DNA of 64,000 nt from Pleurostoma richardsiae (Eukaryota > Ascomycota > Sordariomycetes > Calosphaeriales > Pleurostomataceae): positions 62,001-126,000 of the forward strand of contig JANBVO010000059.1 of NCBI GenBank assembly GCA_030052745.1. Reading direction: 5' to 3'. Position 1 is the first letter of the stretch. Each line of letters starts with the position of its first letter. Below are positions 36,751 to 50,562 of the stretch, one piece after another. The notes beneath the pieces are model-generated. The model ran no database searches and was not told the origin of the DNA. It saw nothing but the letters and a program-made list of their open reading frames with translations. Both the position numbers and the translations under genes were made by a program.

Positions 36751-37891
36751 TGATGCAGTTTACTTTGTCAGAAATCTGTTTGAGATGTTTGAGGATCTCG
36801 AAGTGTACGACATGTGGCACGGCGAGACCCTTTGGGTTGACGGCTCTGTTATCGTTCAACTTGAAGTTTCCAAGGAGAGGACCTCGATAGAAAGCGTGTC
36901 GATGAATCCATCAATCGAACATGTCCTGGTCGTAGGCTTACACCATTTACATGTGATCGAAGTTATCTTGTCCGTCTGTTTTCGACGCACTCTACAGGCC
37001 TTCTCAAGTCCTATATTGACAAAGTCATCCGAGAGAAGAGAGAATGAAAGTTGGGATAGAGACTGAGAGTTAAAAGGAGTAACAAAGAGAAGAAGAAGAA
37101 ATAAGAAAGGGGAAGAAAAAAAAGAGGCCTCCCCTGCAAATGGAAATCGTGCTGTCTTCTTTCGCGCTATATGCACGAAGACTTCCCCTAAAGGAAGATG
37201 ACTCGAATCGCAGCGCAAGTCTGCCCCGAAGGTTCGACTGCTAGTGCTTGCGAGATGAATCGAACGCGCTCCCTCAGCAGCCGGATGCCAGCGCTGGAGT
37301 TCTGCTGCATGATACCACTACACCAGTGGTTTGGCACGATTTGTTGATGGATGTGAAGGGTGCCGCCCTTATAACCCTTGCAGACATTCTGGACGGGGAA
37401 GGAACGGCCTGCGCTGTTATCTGTCCCTCGTGCCGCGTGTGTACAGGTACATAGCTGCCGTCGTGAGTCGCCCGTTACAAAGGTACCTGGACATCTGTAC
37501 CGGATGAACGATATGGAAGGTGGCGAAAGGGGGTTATGTTGACTCAAGGTGAGAGTCTACCTTGGTAAGTAGATACTTAAGCGGCGAAGAGGATGCATAG
37601 AAAACGCCGTCGAAGACAGTGAAGAACAGATACCTAACTTTCAAGATGCATAGGAAGTAACAAAAGTGTACCTAACGATAAGTACCCAGCACAAGAGAAT
37701 ACCTACGTAGATCGCTCAGTAGAGGCCGTGTGCGCGAGGAGGCCGGGACATCTTGCACCTTCGTCACTCCAAATACATCTTAGACGCCTGTCTGTCGCTG
37801 CTAATTACTGCCATACCTCATCATCTTCGCAGATGCCACTCTACAGGAAAACAATTGCGCTGGCGGCCTGCTTTTTTTCCACCGACGCTTC
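36751..37891. other. Intergenic region with a tRNA-like relic
   Basis: 3' flank of the Zn2Cys6 gene. On the minus strand, 37325-37312 reads TGGTGTAGTGGTAT, a good tRNA A-box, and 37266-37257 reads CGTTCGATTC, a B-box-like block. Acceptor and T stems do not pair, so no functional tRNA is called. No protein gene seen. Confidence 0.4.
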
Positions 37892-40296
37892 TCAGTCATA
37901 AGGTGGCTGGAAACTTAGCCAGTCCGTCTCCAACCTCGTCTCGAAACCGAACTCCAAGTCTTTTTCCATGCTGCTGAATCGGCCATCTCCTAGGGGAAAG
38001 CCAGGGGGCTGAGCCATCACCGGGTTCGCTAGAGGCACCGCAACTTTGGGATAATTGTAGAAGTCGAATATGTCAACGTAGTCGAGTTCAGACGATTTTG
38101 TCAGCCTCGTTGACGTAGGCTCCAGCGTCGAGATGCGCTTCCGCGTCGCCAACTCAACGATGTCTGTTGCGGATCTACAACAGCATTAGCCTCTGCCACT
38201 CCTCTCCATCGTCCAGCAAAGGAATAAATCAACTCACCGTCTCATGTCCGCGAATGATCTCTGTCCGCTGCGCCCTTCAGCGACGGCGTCGCTCAGGATC
38301 CTCGCGTAGTTCTCGGCAACCTCCCAGTACCGGCCCATCTGCCGTAGCGTGTCGACCAGGAAATCCATGACTGGGTCCAGAATCCTCCCATCTATGCTTG
38401 CGGCGTGCACAAGAAGCAATCTGGCGCTAGTCCATAGCGCGAAAGCAAACGGGGGGCCGAGTAAATCCAGCCCGTTGGTCTCTAGTACATCCGCGGCGAT
38501 GTCCCGCAGGCTCTTGACAGCGCTGAGGCACCGCTGTGCTGCCACCTGGCTAGGCGTAAAGAGAGACTGTGCCGAGGACCGCGCTGCGATGCAGGGGTAG
38601 GCGGCGCTGCTGTGAAGGCGTATTACTGCGGTGACGAATGCCGCATGGAGCATGATCCAGTTAGCCACCCGCGAGGCGGGGTCACTGTGACAAAGTTGTG
38701 AGATGGAACCGTACTCGCCGGGTAGCGAGTGCAACCAGGAGTTCAGCTCCCCGTCTAGGTTGCGGTAGGTGGCGCGCCAAACCTGGACCGCCCGCGGCGA
38801 GGTGACATCTAGAGGGACCCTGAGGAAGTTGTGGATGCGCGAAAGAATCCGGAGTACTTCACAATGGTACGAGAAACTCCCCAGGTTCTCCGGATTGTTC
38901 ACCAAGGGGCGGCCTGTCGTGTTGGGCGCGCCGGTGTGGCGGTAGTCTGCCCAGTTGAGGGAACGAGTCTCGACCGGCACATTGTTGGAGAATAGGTCGT
39001 ACCGGGACGGGAGAGCGAGATCCAGAAACCGATCGTCCAACATGAAGTCAAAAGGCGTTGCGACGGTGGCGTACCGGTCGAGGATGTACACCATCCAGCA
39101 GAGTCTCCGGCGGCCCTCGTCCTCGATCCAGGACTCGGGCTGAGGCAGAACGACCCTCCTGAGGGAGCCTGTCCTCGGCGTGCTCTCTGCGGAGAGGTAC
39201 ACGCTGTTTTCCGCGCAGAGGTCGAGGGTGATTACGTTCCTCACCACGATGCTCAAAAGGTTCCAACCCAGCGGCCCGTTTGATGTTCCTAGGACATCTA
39301 GAGACAGTATCACCAAGGCTTTGAGCGCCTCTAGACTAATGTTCTCCAGCGCGTACTGTTCTACCCTCTGCTTGCAGACTCTGTGGTGCTTCGTCTTGGA
39401 TTCTGGTGTCATCCTGGGGTCCTTGTAGAATCGCAGCGTCGTGGCTACGATTGCATGAAGCAGGACCCGGTTCGCCTCCGTCAGCATAGTAGATCCGAAG
39501 AAGGCGCCGAATGTCGCTTTGCGGTCTAGTATAGGGCACCACGTGTTTACATGTTTGAAGTAAAGGTCGACGAGGGTGTAGATGATCTCCGACGAAGGGA
39601 GGTCAGGGTCAGAAGTCAGAGCCGCGTCACCCACCACAGGGGGGCTGACAGGTCCTGTGATTGCCTGCTGCTGGGCCTGACTGCCTGGTGGTGATGTATG
39701 GATGAGCGAGCGGACCGATGTTCGGTCCTGCACCTGCATCCCTTGCAATGTGGGAGTCTGCCCCGCGCCGCTTCCTGTGGAATAAGCTGGAGTGACACCA
39801 CGAGCCCCCGGATACAAGCCGGTCTGCGAGTGAGCGACGCTGGGGGAGACCGCCAGGGAAATCCCGTCGCTGTGGTTGACGATATGCTCCTCGACCCTGC
39901 GGCCGAGGACCTGCAGCATCGCCTCTATACGGTTGACCTTGGCCTCCAGGTCCGCACTGGGCATCTTGCTCCCAGGTCTTGCGCGCTCCCGATAGACGCA
40001 CACACGATTGTTCTTGGTGCACCACGAACACGCTGGCTCAGCGCGGTCACAACGAACCTTCCTGCTCTGGCAGAGAAGGCACCTATGAGTTCAAATCAGC
40101 CGGAACTGCCCGCTGCAGCGAGAGGATCAGGCATCTGGAATGCTTACGATGGCCTGCTGAAGGAGGATCTCTTCCGCTTGGCATCCTGGCCGGCGGTGGT
40201 CGAGCTTATGACCGTGACGGCTTCATCATCGCCGCTGGAACCCTCGGCATCGCTGTCCGCCGAGGGTGTCAGATTTACGTGGCCCTGGCTCACCAT
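37892..40296 (-). CDS. Zn2Cys6 fungal transcription factor next to glycerol genes
   Basis: Nuclear DNA-binding regulator. Exons 40296-40148, 40082-38238 and 38174-37892 (introns 65 and 63 bp) join to 758 residues. The binuclear zinc cluster at 51-78 has perfect CX2CX6CX6CX2CX6C spacing: CLLCQSRKVRC, then DRAEPAC, then SWCTKNNRVC. It follows an acidic/Ser N-terminal segment and precedes a short coiled coil (LEAKVNRIEAMLQVLGRRVE). The large middle part is a fungal-specific regulatory domain: LVDLYFKHVNTWCPILDRK, RRRLCWMVYILDRYATVATP and LGPPFAFALWTSARLLL. The C terminus is rich in Pro and acidic residues and may activate. The next genes are aquaglyceroporin, glycerol kinase and glycerol-3-phosphate dehydrogenase, so a pathway-specific role is a reasonable inference. 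No named orthologue recognised. Confidence 0.92.
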
Positions 40297-41247
40297 GCTG
40301 CGAGATAGCCAGTTGAGATTCCCCGAGAGCTCATTCTGGCCTCGATGATGGGGCCCGCATGCCGATAATGATGACGATGATGACGGAGCCAGCGGAATGT
40401 CGGATTGAACGAGAATGTGCTACAGAAGGTGCAGGCTGCACGGTGGGTGGCGTATTGTTGTGTAATGCGGGTGACTAGGGAGAAGAATCAGGTACAGTAT
40501 GGCTGAAAGGAGGTGACATGTGGGGGAGGGAACGCCCGCTGATCAACGCTCTGGGGTTTTCTGTGGGCTGCGGAGACTGGAGATCACTGGAGTCCATAGG
40601 CTTGGGGATTCTTGGGGGGAAACGGGGGTTGCTTGGAGAATCTGGGTGACAGAGCTCCCTAAGCCCGCCGATCACGCCAATGTTTCCCAAGTCGCCGGGC
40701 CCCGGGCTAACCGGGGCTTACGCTCCTCCATGTAATGCGCCTCTCCACTTGGGTTTTTAGCAAAACCCCACTGCGATAACAGATCGGAACTATTGGGATG
40801 CAGTCCAAGTGGAGCGTCGACGACTGCGGCGGTCTAGACCACTCGGATGGAAGTATGCCAGGTGAAAAGTCTCGTAATGGGAATAAGGGAGAGAGGGCCG
40901 GTGCATGCTTGCTTTGAGCCAACTCTAGTGCAGTTTAAACGGGCACAAAAAAGGGGATTACGATACGTGCCCCTATCTCGGCCGCCCACGAAAGTGTGAG
41001 TTGCCACATGTAACGAACAAAACAGTTTTTGAACCTGAAGTTAGAAGTCGGGCCTTGTGATAAATCTCATCAATGTAGCTACGGAATCAGTAATTTCGTT
41101 GACCTCATAAACATACGCTCCTCATGTCCGTCGCGAGTGTAAAGAGAGTCCCTCGCTTAACACCATCCATGCCACCTCACAAATGCCACAACCGCCACAA
41201 CCGATGCTCGTTCCTATATTTTGAGTTCAGTGCAATTGAATTTTGGC
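40297..41247. other. Intergenic region
   Basis: Promoter of the Zn2Cys6 gene and 3' flank of the aquaglyceroporin gene. Nothing else seen. Confidence 0.5.
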
Positions 41248-42386
41248 TTACACCCTATCCGCTGCAGTGTTTGACCAGACAGCCTTTGTAGGGTGAAGGA
41301 ATCGCTTGAGGCCGAACCAGGGCGTGTTGATCGGACTCTCACCCGTATAAAGGAACACATCATACAGGAATCCGCCAAAGACGCAGCCGCAGAAGGGCGC
41401 AACCATAGGAACCTGTAATGGCGTTAAAACATGGTCATTCTAGTGATGTAGTTCGCAGACGCACCCAGAAGTAGTAGTTGCCAGCACTCCACACCTCTCC
41501 CCCGTAACCGATCATATAGGTGACAAGTCGAGGACCGAAATCTCGAGCAAAATTGATCGCGTAGCCGGTCTCCCAACCAAAGCATGAGCCCAGGCCGAAA
41601 ATGATGAAGAAAAGGGCTAGGGGTGCCAGGTTTCCGGCACCGGAGTTATTGTTGTCACCGATCGCGAAGATTAGGAACATCAACAGAGTACTAGCGATGA
41701 ACTCCGAGAAGAACTGGCCAGTTCTTGACAAGAATGCCGCTGGGTATGTGCAAAAGATCCCAGCAGTTGAAGTGTCGAGTCCAACTGTTCGGATACCTGG
41801 CCCGCCCTCATAGACGTCGATTGCTGAGCGGTAGTTGCCATAGACCACTGCAGCTGCTGTCATAGCACCGAGGAGTTGTGCTAGCATGTAGATTGGGAAC
41901 TTCCTCCACGGGAACTTGCGGAAGACGCAGTTGGCCAGTGTAACGGCTGGGTTCAAATGCGCGCCAGATATACCAGCGGATGAATAGACTCCAAGCATGA
42001 CACCTAGACTGTCGAGTTGAGGAAGAGTTACTATTAGCCTTTGGTTGACAAGTGAAACGATGAGGCGGTGGGAAAAGGTCGACTTACCCCCAACCCCAGT
42101 TGATGGACTGATAGTCGCCTTTGGTCCCACTCGAGAGAAGCACCTGAGCAACAACTCCATCGCCAAAAGCGAGGATCATAAATGTCCCAAAGAACTCAGC
42201 AAATGGTTCTCGAAGGGCATGTCGGATCTTGCTCCACGCGAGGTCGTCGATCTGAGGAGAGACTTTCTCGGTGGTTGTGACCTCAATGGTTTCTGAGCCT
42301 GTGCTTTCAGGTCCATAAAGAGTGTCCTTGCTACTGGCTGAAATGCCTTCGCTGTGAATGACCTGAACTTCGAGGGTTGGAGACAT
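41248..42386 (-). CDS. Aquaglyceroporin (MIP family)
   Basis: Membrane channel for glycerol and water. Exons 42386-42088, 42008-41465 and 41412-41248 (introns 79 and 52 bp) join to 335 residues. Six hydrophobic helices are visible. The first half-helix motif is GISGAHLNPAVT (NPA at 119-121). The second is GYAINFARDFGPR (about 248-260): the usual Pro is replaced by Phe, but the Asp of ARDxGPR that marks glycerol-conducting channels is kept. Other blocks are EFFGTFMILAFGDG at the start of helix 1 and INTPWFGLKRF near the C terminus. The N-terminal cytosolic part is short, unlike the long regulatory arms of yeast Fps1. The start is ATG 42386. Its neighbour across the divergent promoter is glycerol kinase, so glycerol uptake is the likely job. 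Confidence 0.94.
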
Positions 42387-45945
<3,559 letters not shown>

Positions 45946-48182
45946 GTACGAGGCGGAGTGATTCTGTGAGGTTTATATGCGAGCGGTACGGATTCATGAC
46001 TGTAGGATAGGCGCGTCCTGCTTTTTCCCTTGGTCTAGGCGAACATGAGATAACCTTTCCACCATCACGGCACCTGTATGCAAACCATTCCTTCCTTAAC
46101 TGTGGAGCTGCAGACTGAAATGACGCGAGGAGAGTTGAGATCTCACCACGCCTACCCCCGACCCAGCAGGCTAACGTAAACCGTAGGTACGTACCTTGGG
46201 GATTTTCTGGACAATATTTCTCGTTATATTTGCGCTATAATTAGGTGGTAGAGCAATGTTGCTATCTCGGTGTTCCCCCGAGGTAGGTGAAGTTTCTGCC
46301 TCCTATTCCTGGGCCTAGGCAGCCTAACAGAACCCAGATCGTCGTGGGTCCAGAACCCTGAAGAACCTGGACTAAATGATGAGGTCTTTGTCTTAACAAT
46401 TATGTAGCATTGTCAATTATTTGGAAAGTTATGGGAGTCGCAGTCTTCCTTGAATGTACGTTGGGATAATCAGATAAAGTGACTTGTCAAGGCTTCACAA
46501 ACCATCAAATCGACGTGCAATCCTTGGGCTTCAATTAAATTTAGTTTTCTCTGGAAAAATAACATTGGTCTGGATATTGTCTCGTGAATTGTGTCTCATG
46601 AGGTGCTTCATGTCTCTCAGGTGCCCCTTCTTCAGAGTATTGAGGTGTTGCGATAGATCTAACCCATTATCCTAATCTTCAATCCGGCTATTTTCCACGC
46701 ACGGCAAGTGGTAGATAACAAGTAGATCGAGTTGTTGTCACCTTCTGGAGTCGTCTAGAAATGTGACACTAATACGATGTGACCACCATCGACGACCATG
46801 CCGCAAAACACCGGCTGAGAAATGGCTGACGCCGGCCGGCTGGATACACACTATGTACTGTACTTCACGTACTGTAGGAAATCCTTGCCACCTCAGAGAT
46901 CTCGTGGCAGGGAACCGCCTCATGCAACAAGGATGTCACTATCCTGGATTGTGGACTGTGGAGGTTAAGCATGTCATGGGAGCAACCCGTGATTAATGAC
47001 TAAGATGCACAGACAGGTGTTACAACGGGAACCACACTCAAATCTGAAGTCTGAACACCTTCTGGCGATTTAGCACTGATGGCGATCATTTTCACCTCCA
47101 TTATAGGCACAAAACGCGGATTTGGATTTCGTGTGTGATCGACCGCTCGCATTGCCGTTGATAAAGCCAGCTAGTTAGCTAGGCCTCTCTTGCTCCCGCA
47201 GTCTAGAGCCCGGGTCGCAGAGACAGAGAGACGGATACAAGAGGTTCGGAACCCAGGAGGAAACCTTCCGGAGGATCCCTATCGCATCACGCCACAGTTC
47301 GGGACTGCTAGATGCGCGACGGCGGGTATAAACTAGCAATGAGCCTGAGTCGGACATCTCCGGGGCGGCGGAGTTATTGATCACCGGACATTTTGGCCAC
47401 TTTTTTTGCTGTGATCAGGGCCTTTTCTGCAGGGTCCACAGCCACTGAAGAGCTGCAGGTCGGGCACCACACCCCGAGCACCACGTGGGACTTAGCCTCC
47501 TGCAACTCGGTGTTCGTACCCGAGAAGCGAGGCGCCAAAGGGTTCGGTGAACTCGGCCGACATGCATCTAGTCGGTGGAGAAGGATTGGTGGCCCCCACA
47601 GCATCCTTGGTGCCGTTCTCCGTATTTGCTCCGGGCACTCACTGCCAAACCCCCATGGGCAAGCAGCTTTTGTCCGGACGCAGTCCTCCTGCCATGGCCC
47701 ACGGGCCATACTGGAAACAGCGGCTGAGCCGGCTCGAGGACGACGCCATGGCCGGAGTCTGGTCGTTCTCTCGTCGAACACACGCCCTAGAAGATCCGTC
47801 TGTCAGTGGCGGAAACAACGCAGAAAAGTCTTGCCTCCGCTTTTGCTCGTCCGTTCGTTCGTCATTACGCCGAACCGGACGGGCCACGGCAGGGAAAAGA
47901 GCCGTCAAGGGTAAGATACACAAGTGCCTTTTCAGAACGTTTATCTTGACTGTTTCTCTTCCCCAAACCCGTGTGGTTCTTGCTCTTCCCTCTTATGGTC
48001 TGTGGCTGCTCGCGGCGTTGCAAAAAATCTCGCGTCGCTTGCTCCCCACGCGTTGACACCTTGACGCGACGAAATCCAGTCCACGGCTACTCCCGTAGCT
48101 GCTTGACTTACACCGAGTCTGATATATTGAAACTACTCTTCTTCTTCGGCTCCTTTTTGTGTTCTATTCTGTCATTGTTACC
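45946..48182. other. Intergenic region
   Basis: About 2.2 kb between glycerol kinase and glycerol-3-phosphate dehydrogenase, including the latter's CT-rich promoter. Frames of up to 173 codons (47393-47914) show no conserved features and overlap other equally long frames on both strands. Confidence 0.5.
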
Positions 48183-50314
48183 ATGTCGTCTTCCACTTTC
48201 CGTCAGTCAACGCGACGGCTAGCTCGCGTAGCCGCCGTGTCGGCAACAGCCGGCGGCGCGCTCCTTGCGGGTGTCTACCTCCTGACGAGGTCTCCGGCGC
48301 CGGTCTACGCGCCAGTGAAACTGCAAAGGGACGAGGCGGGCCATATTGTCCCTCCCAAGTTTCCCAACCTCAAGTCGCGCGCCGAGCAGCTCGCCGACCT
48401 GCGACGGCACGGCGCGGGCACCGACTTGGAGTCCACATACGACCTTGTCGTCATCGGTGGAGGGGCGACCGGCACAGGCATCGCGCTCGACGCTGCTACG
48501 CGGGGTCTCAAGGTGGCCCTGCTGGAAAGGGGTGACTTCGCAAGCGGCACGAGCAGTAAGAGCACTAAGCTCGTGCACGGCGGCGTCCGATATCTGGAGA
48601 AGGCGGTGTGGAACCTCGACTACGGTCAGTTCCAGCTTGTGTGCGAGGCGCTGCGGGAGCGCAAGAACTTCCTGAGCATCGCGCCGCACCTGTCGTCTTC
48701 GCTACCCATCCTCATCCCCATCTACACCTGGTGGAAGGCGCCGTACTTCTGGGCTGGCACTAAGGCGTATGACCTACTAGCTGGTAGCAAGGGTCTCGAG
48801 AGCTCGTACATGCTGAGCCGGAAGGGCGCGCTGGATGCGTTTCCCCTGCTCAAGAAGGAGGGCTTGCTCGGGGGCCTGGTGTATTATGATGGCCAACACA
48901 ACGACTCGCGCATGAACGTCTCGCTTGCGCTCACCGCCGCGCTGTACGGCGCCACAGTTGCAAACTACGTCGAGGTCACTAGCCTGGAGAAGGGCGCAGA
49001 CGGCAAGGTCTGCGGCGTCCGGGCTCGCGATGCGATCTCCGGCGGCGATGGTTCCGAGTTCGTTGTTCGGGCGAAGGGCGTCATCAACGCCACAGGCGCC
49101 TTCGCCGACGCGATTGAGAAGATGGATGACAGCAGAAAGCCGGATATCGTGTGTCCCAGCTCCGGTGTGCATGTCTCGCTCCCAGGTTACCTTAGCCCGA
49201 AGAAGATGGGCCTCCTGGACGCAAACACGTCGGACGGCCGCGTCATCTTCTTCCTGCCGTGGCAGGGCCGAATGATCGCCGGAACGACGGACACGCCTTG
49301 CAGAGTGGAGTCGGATCCCGTGGCCAACGAGAAGGATATCGACTTCATCCTAGAGGAGGTTCGTAAGAACCTCGATGTGGACGCGCCTGTCACTAGAGAG
49401 AACGTCTCCGCGGCTTGGTCTGGTACGTGTTGCGGTTACTTGTCCATGTCTTGAGACAGTTTGTACTGACACCCAAGCTAGGAATTCGGCCGCTCGTCAG
49501 GGACCCTAGCTCGCCCAACACCGAATCACTCGTTAGAAACCACCTCATCACCGTCTCCGAGTCCGGACTCCTCACGTGCGCCGGCGGGAAATGGACAACA
49601 TACAGGCAGATGGCTGAGGATGCAGTGGACGAGGCGATCAAGGTCTTCGGCTTAACACCAAAGCAGCCGAGTGCAGTCGATATCAGTGGGATGGGCATCG
49701 AGTCCGACGTTGTGGCAAGGGATGGCTCGTGTCAGACGCGTAGGGTTCGGCTCATCGGCACCCACGGCTACAGCGCCTCGCTGCCCTCTCAACTGACGGA
49801 GAAGTACGGCCTGGACCACGAGACGGCCGAGTCCCTGGCGCTGAACTACGGCGACCGTGCCTGGGAGGTCGCCTCCATGTCCGCCGGCGGTGCCGCTGAT
49901 AGCTTCCGGCCAGCCAGGCTTTCGCCGCAGTTCCCCACGCTCGAAGGGGAGATCCGCTACGCGGCCCGCAATGAGTACGCTCAAACAGCGTCCGATTTCC
50001 TCGGACGGAGGACACGCATCGCGTTCCTGGATTGGCAGGCCGCCCTCGAGGCCTTGCCCAGGGTGATCGACGTCATGTCGGAGGAGCTCGGGTGGAGCAG
50101 CGTCAGAGAGGCGCAGGAGTGGAGGGAGACGGTGCAGTATCTCGTTTCGATGGGCTTGCCTAGAGAGATGGAGTCCTTAACGAGGGAGGAAGTCCTGGAT
50201 AGAACGCACAGGACGACCCGAGGGCGGGACAGACGACCAGTTAAGAGCATTGCCGGAGGCGCCAAGAGGGAGGAGGCTGGGTTTGCGGGCGTTGCAGCAC
50301 CTGTTTCTGCATGA
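48183..50314 (+). CDS. GUT2: FAD-dependent glycerol-3-phosphate dehydrogenase, mitochondrial
   Basis: Oxidises glycerol 3-phosphate to dihydroxyacetone phosphate and passes electrons to ubiquinone at the outer face of the inner mitochondrial membrane. Exons 48183-49422 and 49482-50314 (intron 59 bp, phase 1) join to 690 residues. The basic N terminus STFRQSTRRLARVAAV plus the hydrophobic stretch AGGALLAGVYLL is a presequence with membrane anchor. The FAD-binding motif YDLVVIGGGATGTGIALDAA is at about 86-105, followed by RGDFASGTSSKSTKLVHGGV. Later blocks are NATGAFADAIEK, PWQGRMIAGTTDTPC and, across the splice, SAAWSGIRPLVRDPS and LTCAGGKWTTYRQMAEDAVD. No EF-hands, as usual in fungi. Second catabolic step of the local glycerol pathway. 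Confidence 0.96.
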
Positions 50315-50562
50315 TTTATACACTTAGACATGACGATACCATTATTTAATTTAGAGCATACATGTGGGAGAGACTGGGCTCTGGTCATCGGCAAAAGAAC
50401 GCACTTCCCTGCCCTTCCTTCGGTCTCAATGTGGTACCGGTGCATGGAATGGATATGGCTAGAATTATGTACCTAGATTATTATGTGATTAAAGGTATCA
50501 AGGCTAACACAAGGAAATGAGTCTATACACATCAAACAAATCGCATCACCCCGGACTCAGCG

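Noticed and set aside
47393-47914. 173-codon frame before GUT2
   Set aside because: Several overlapping frames of similar length on both strands, no conserved motif and no splice logic.
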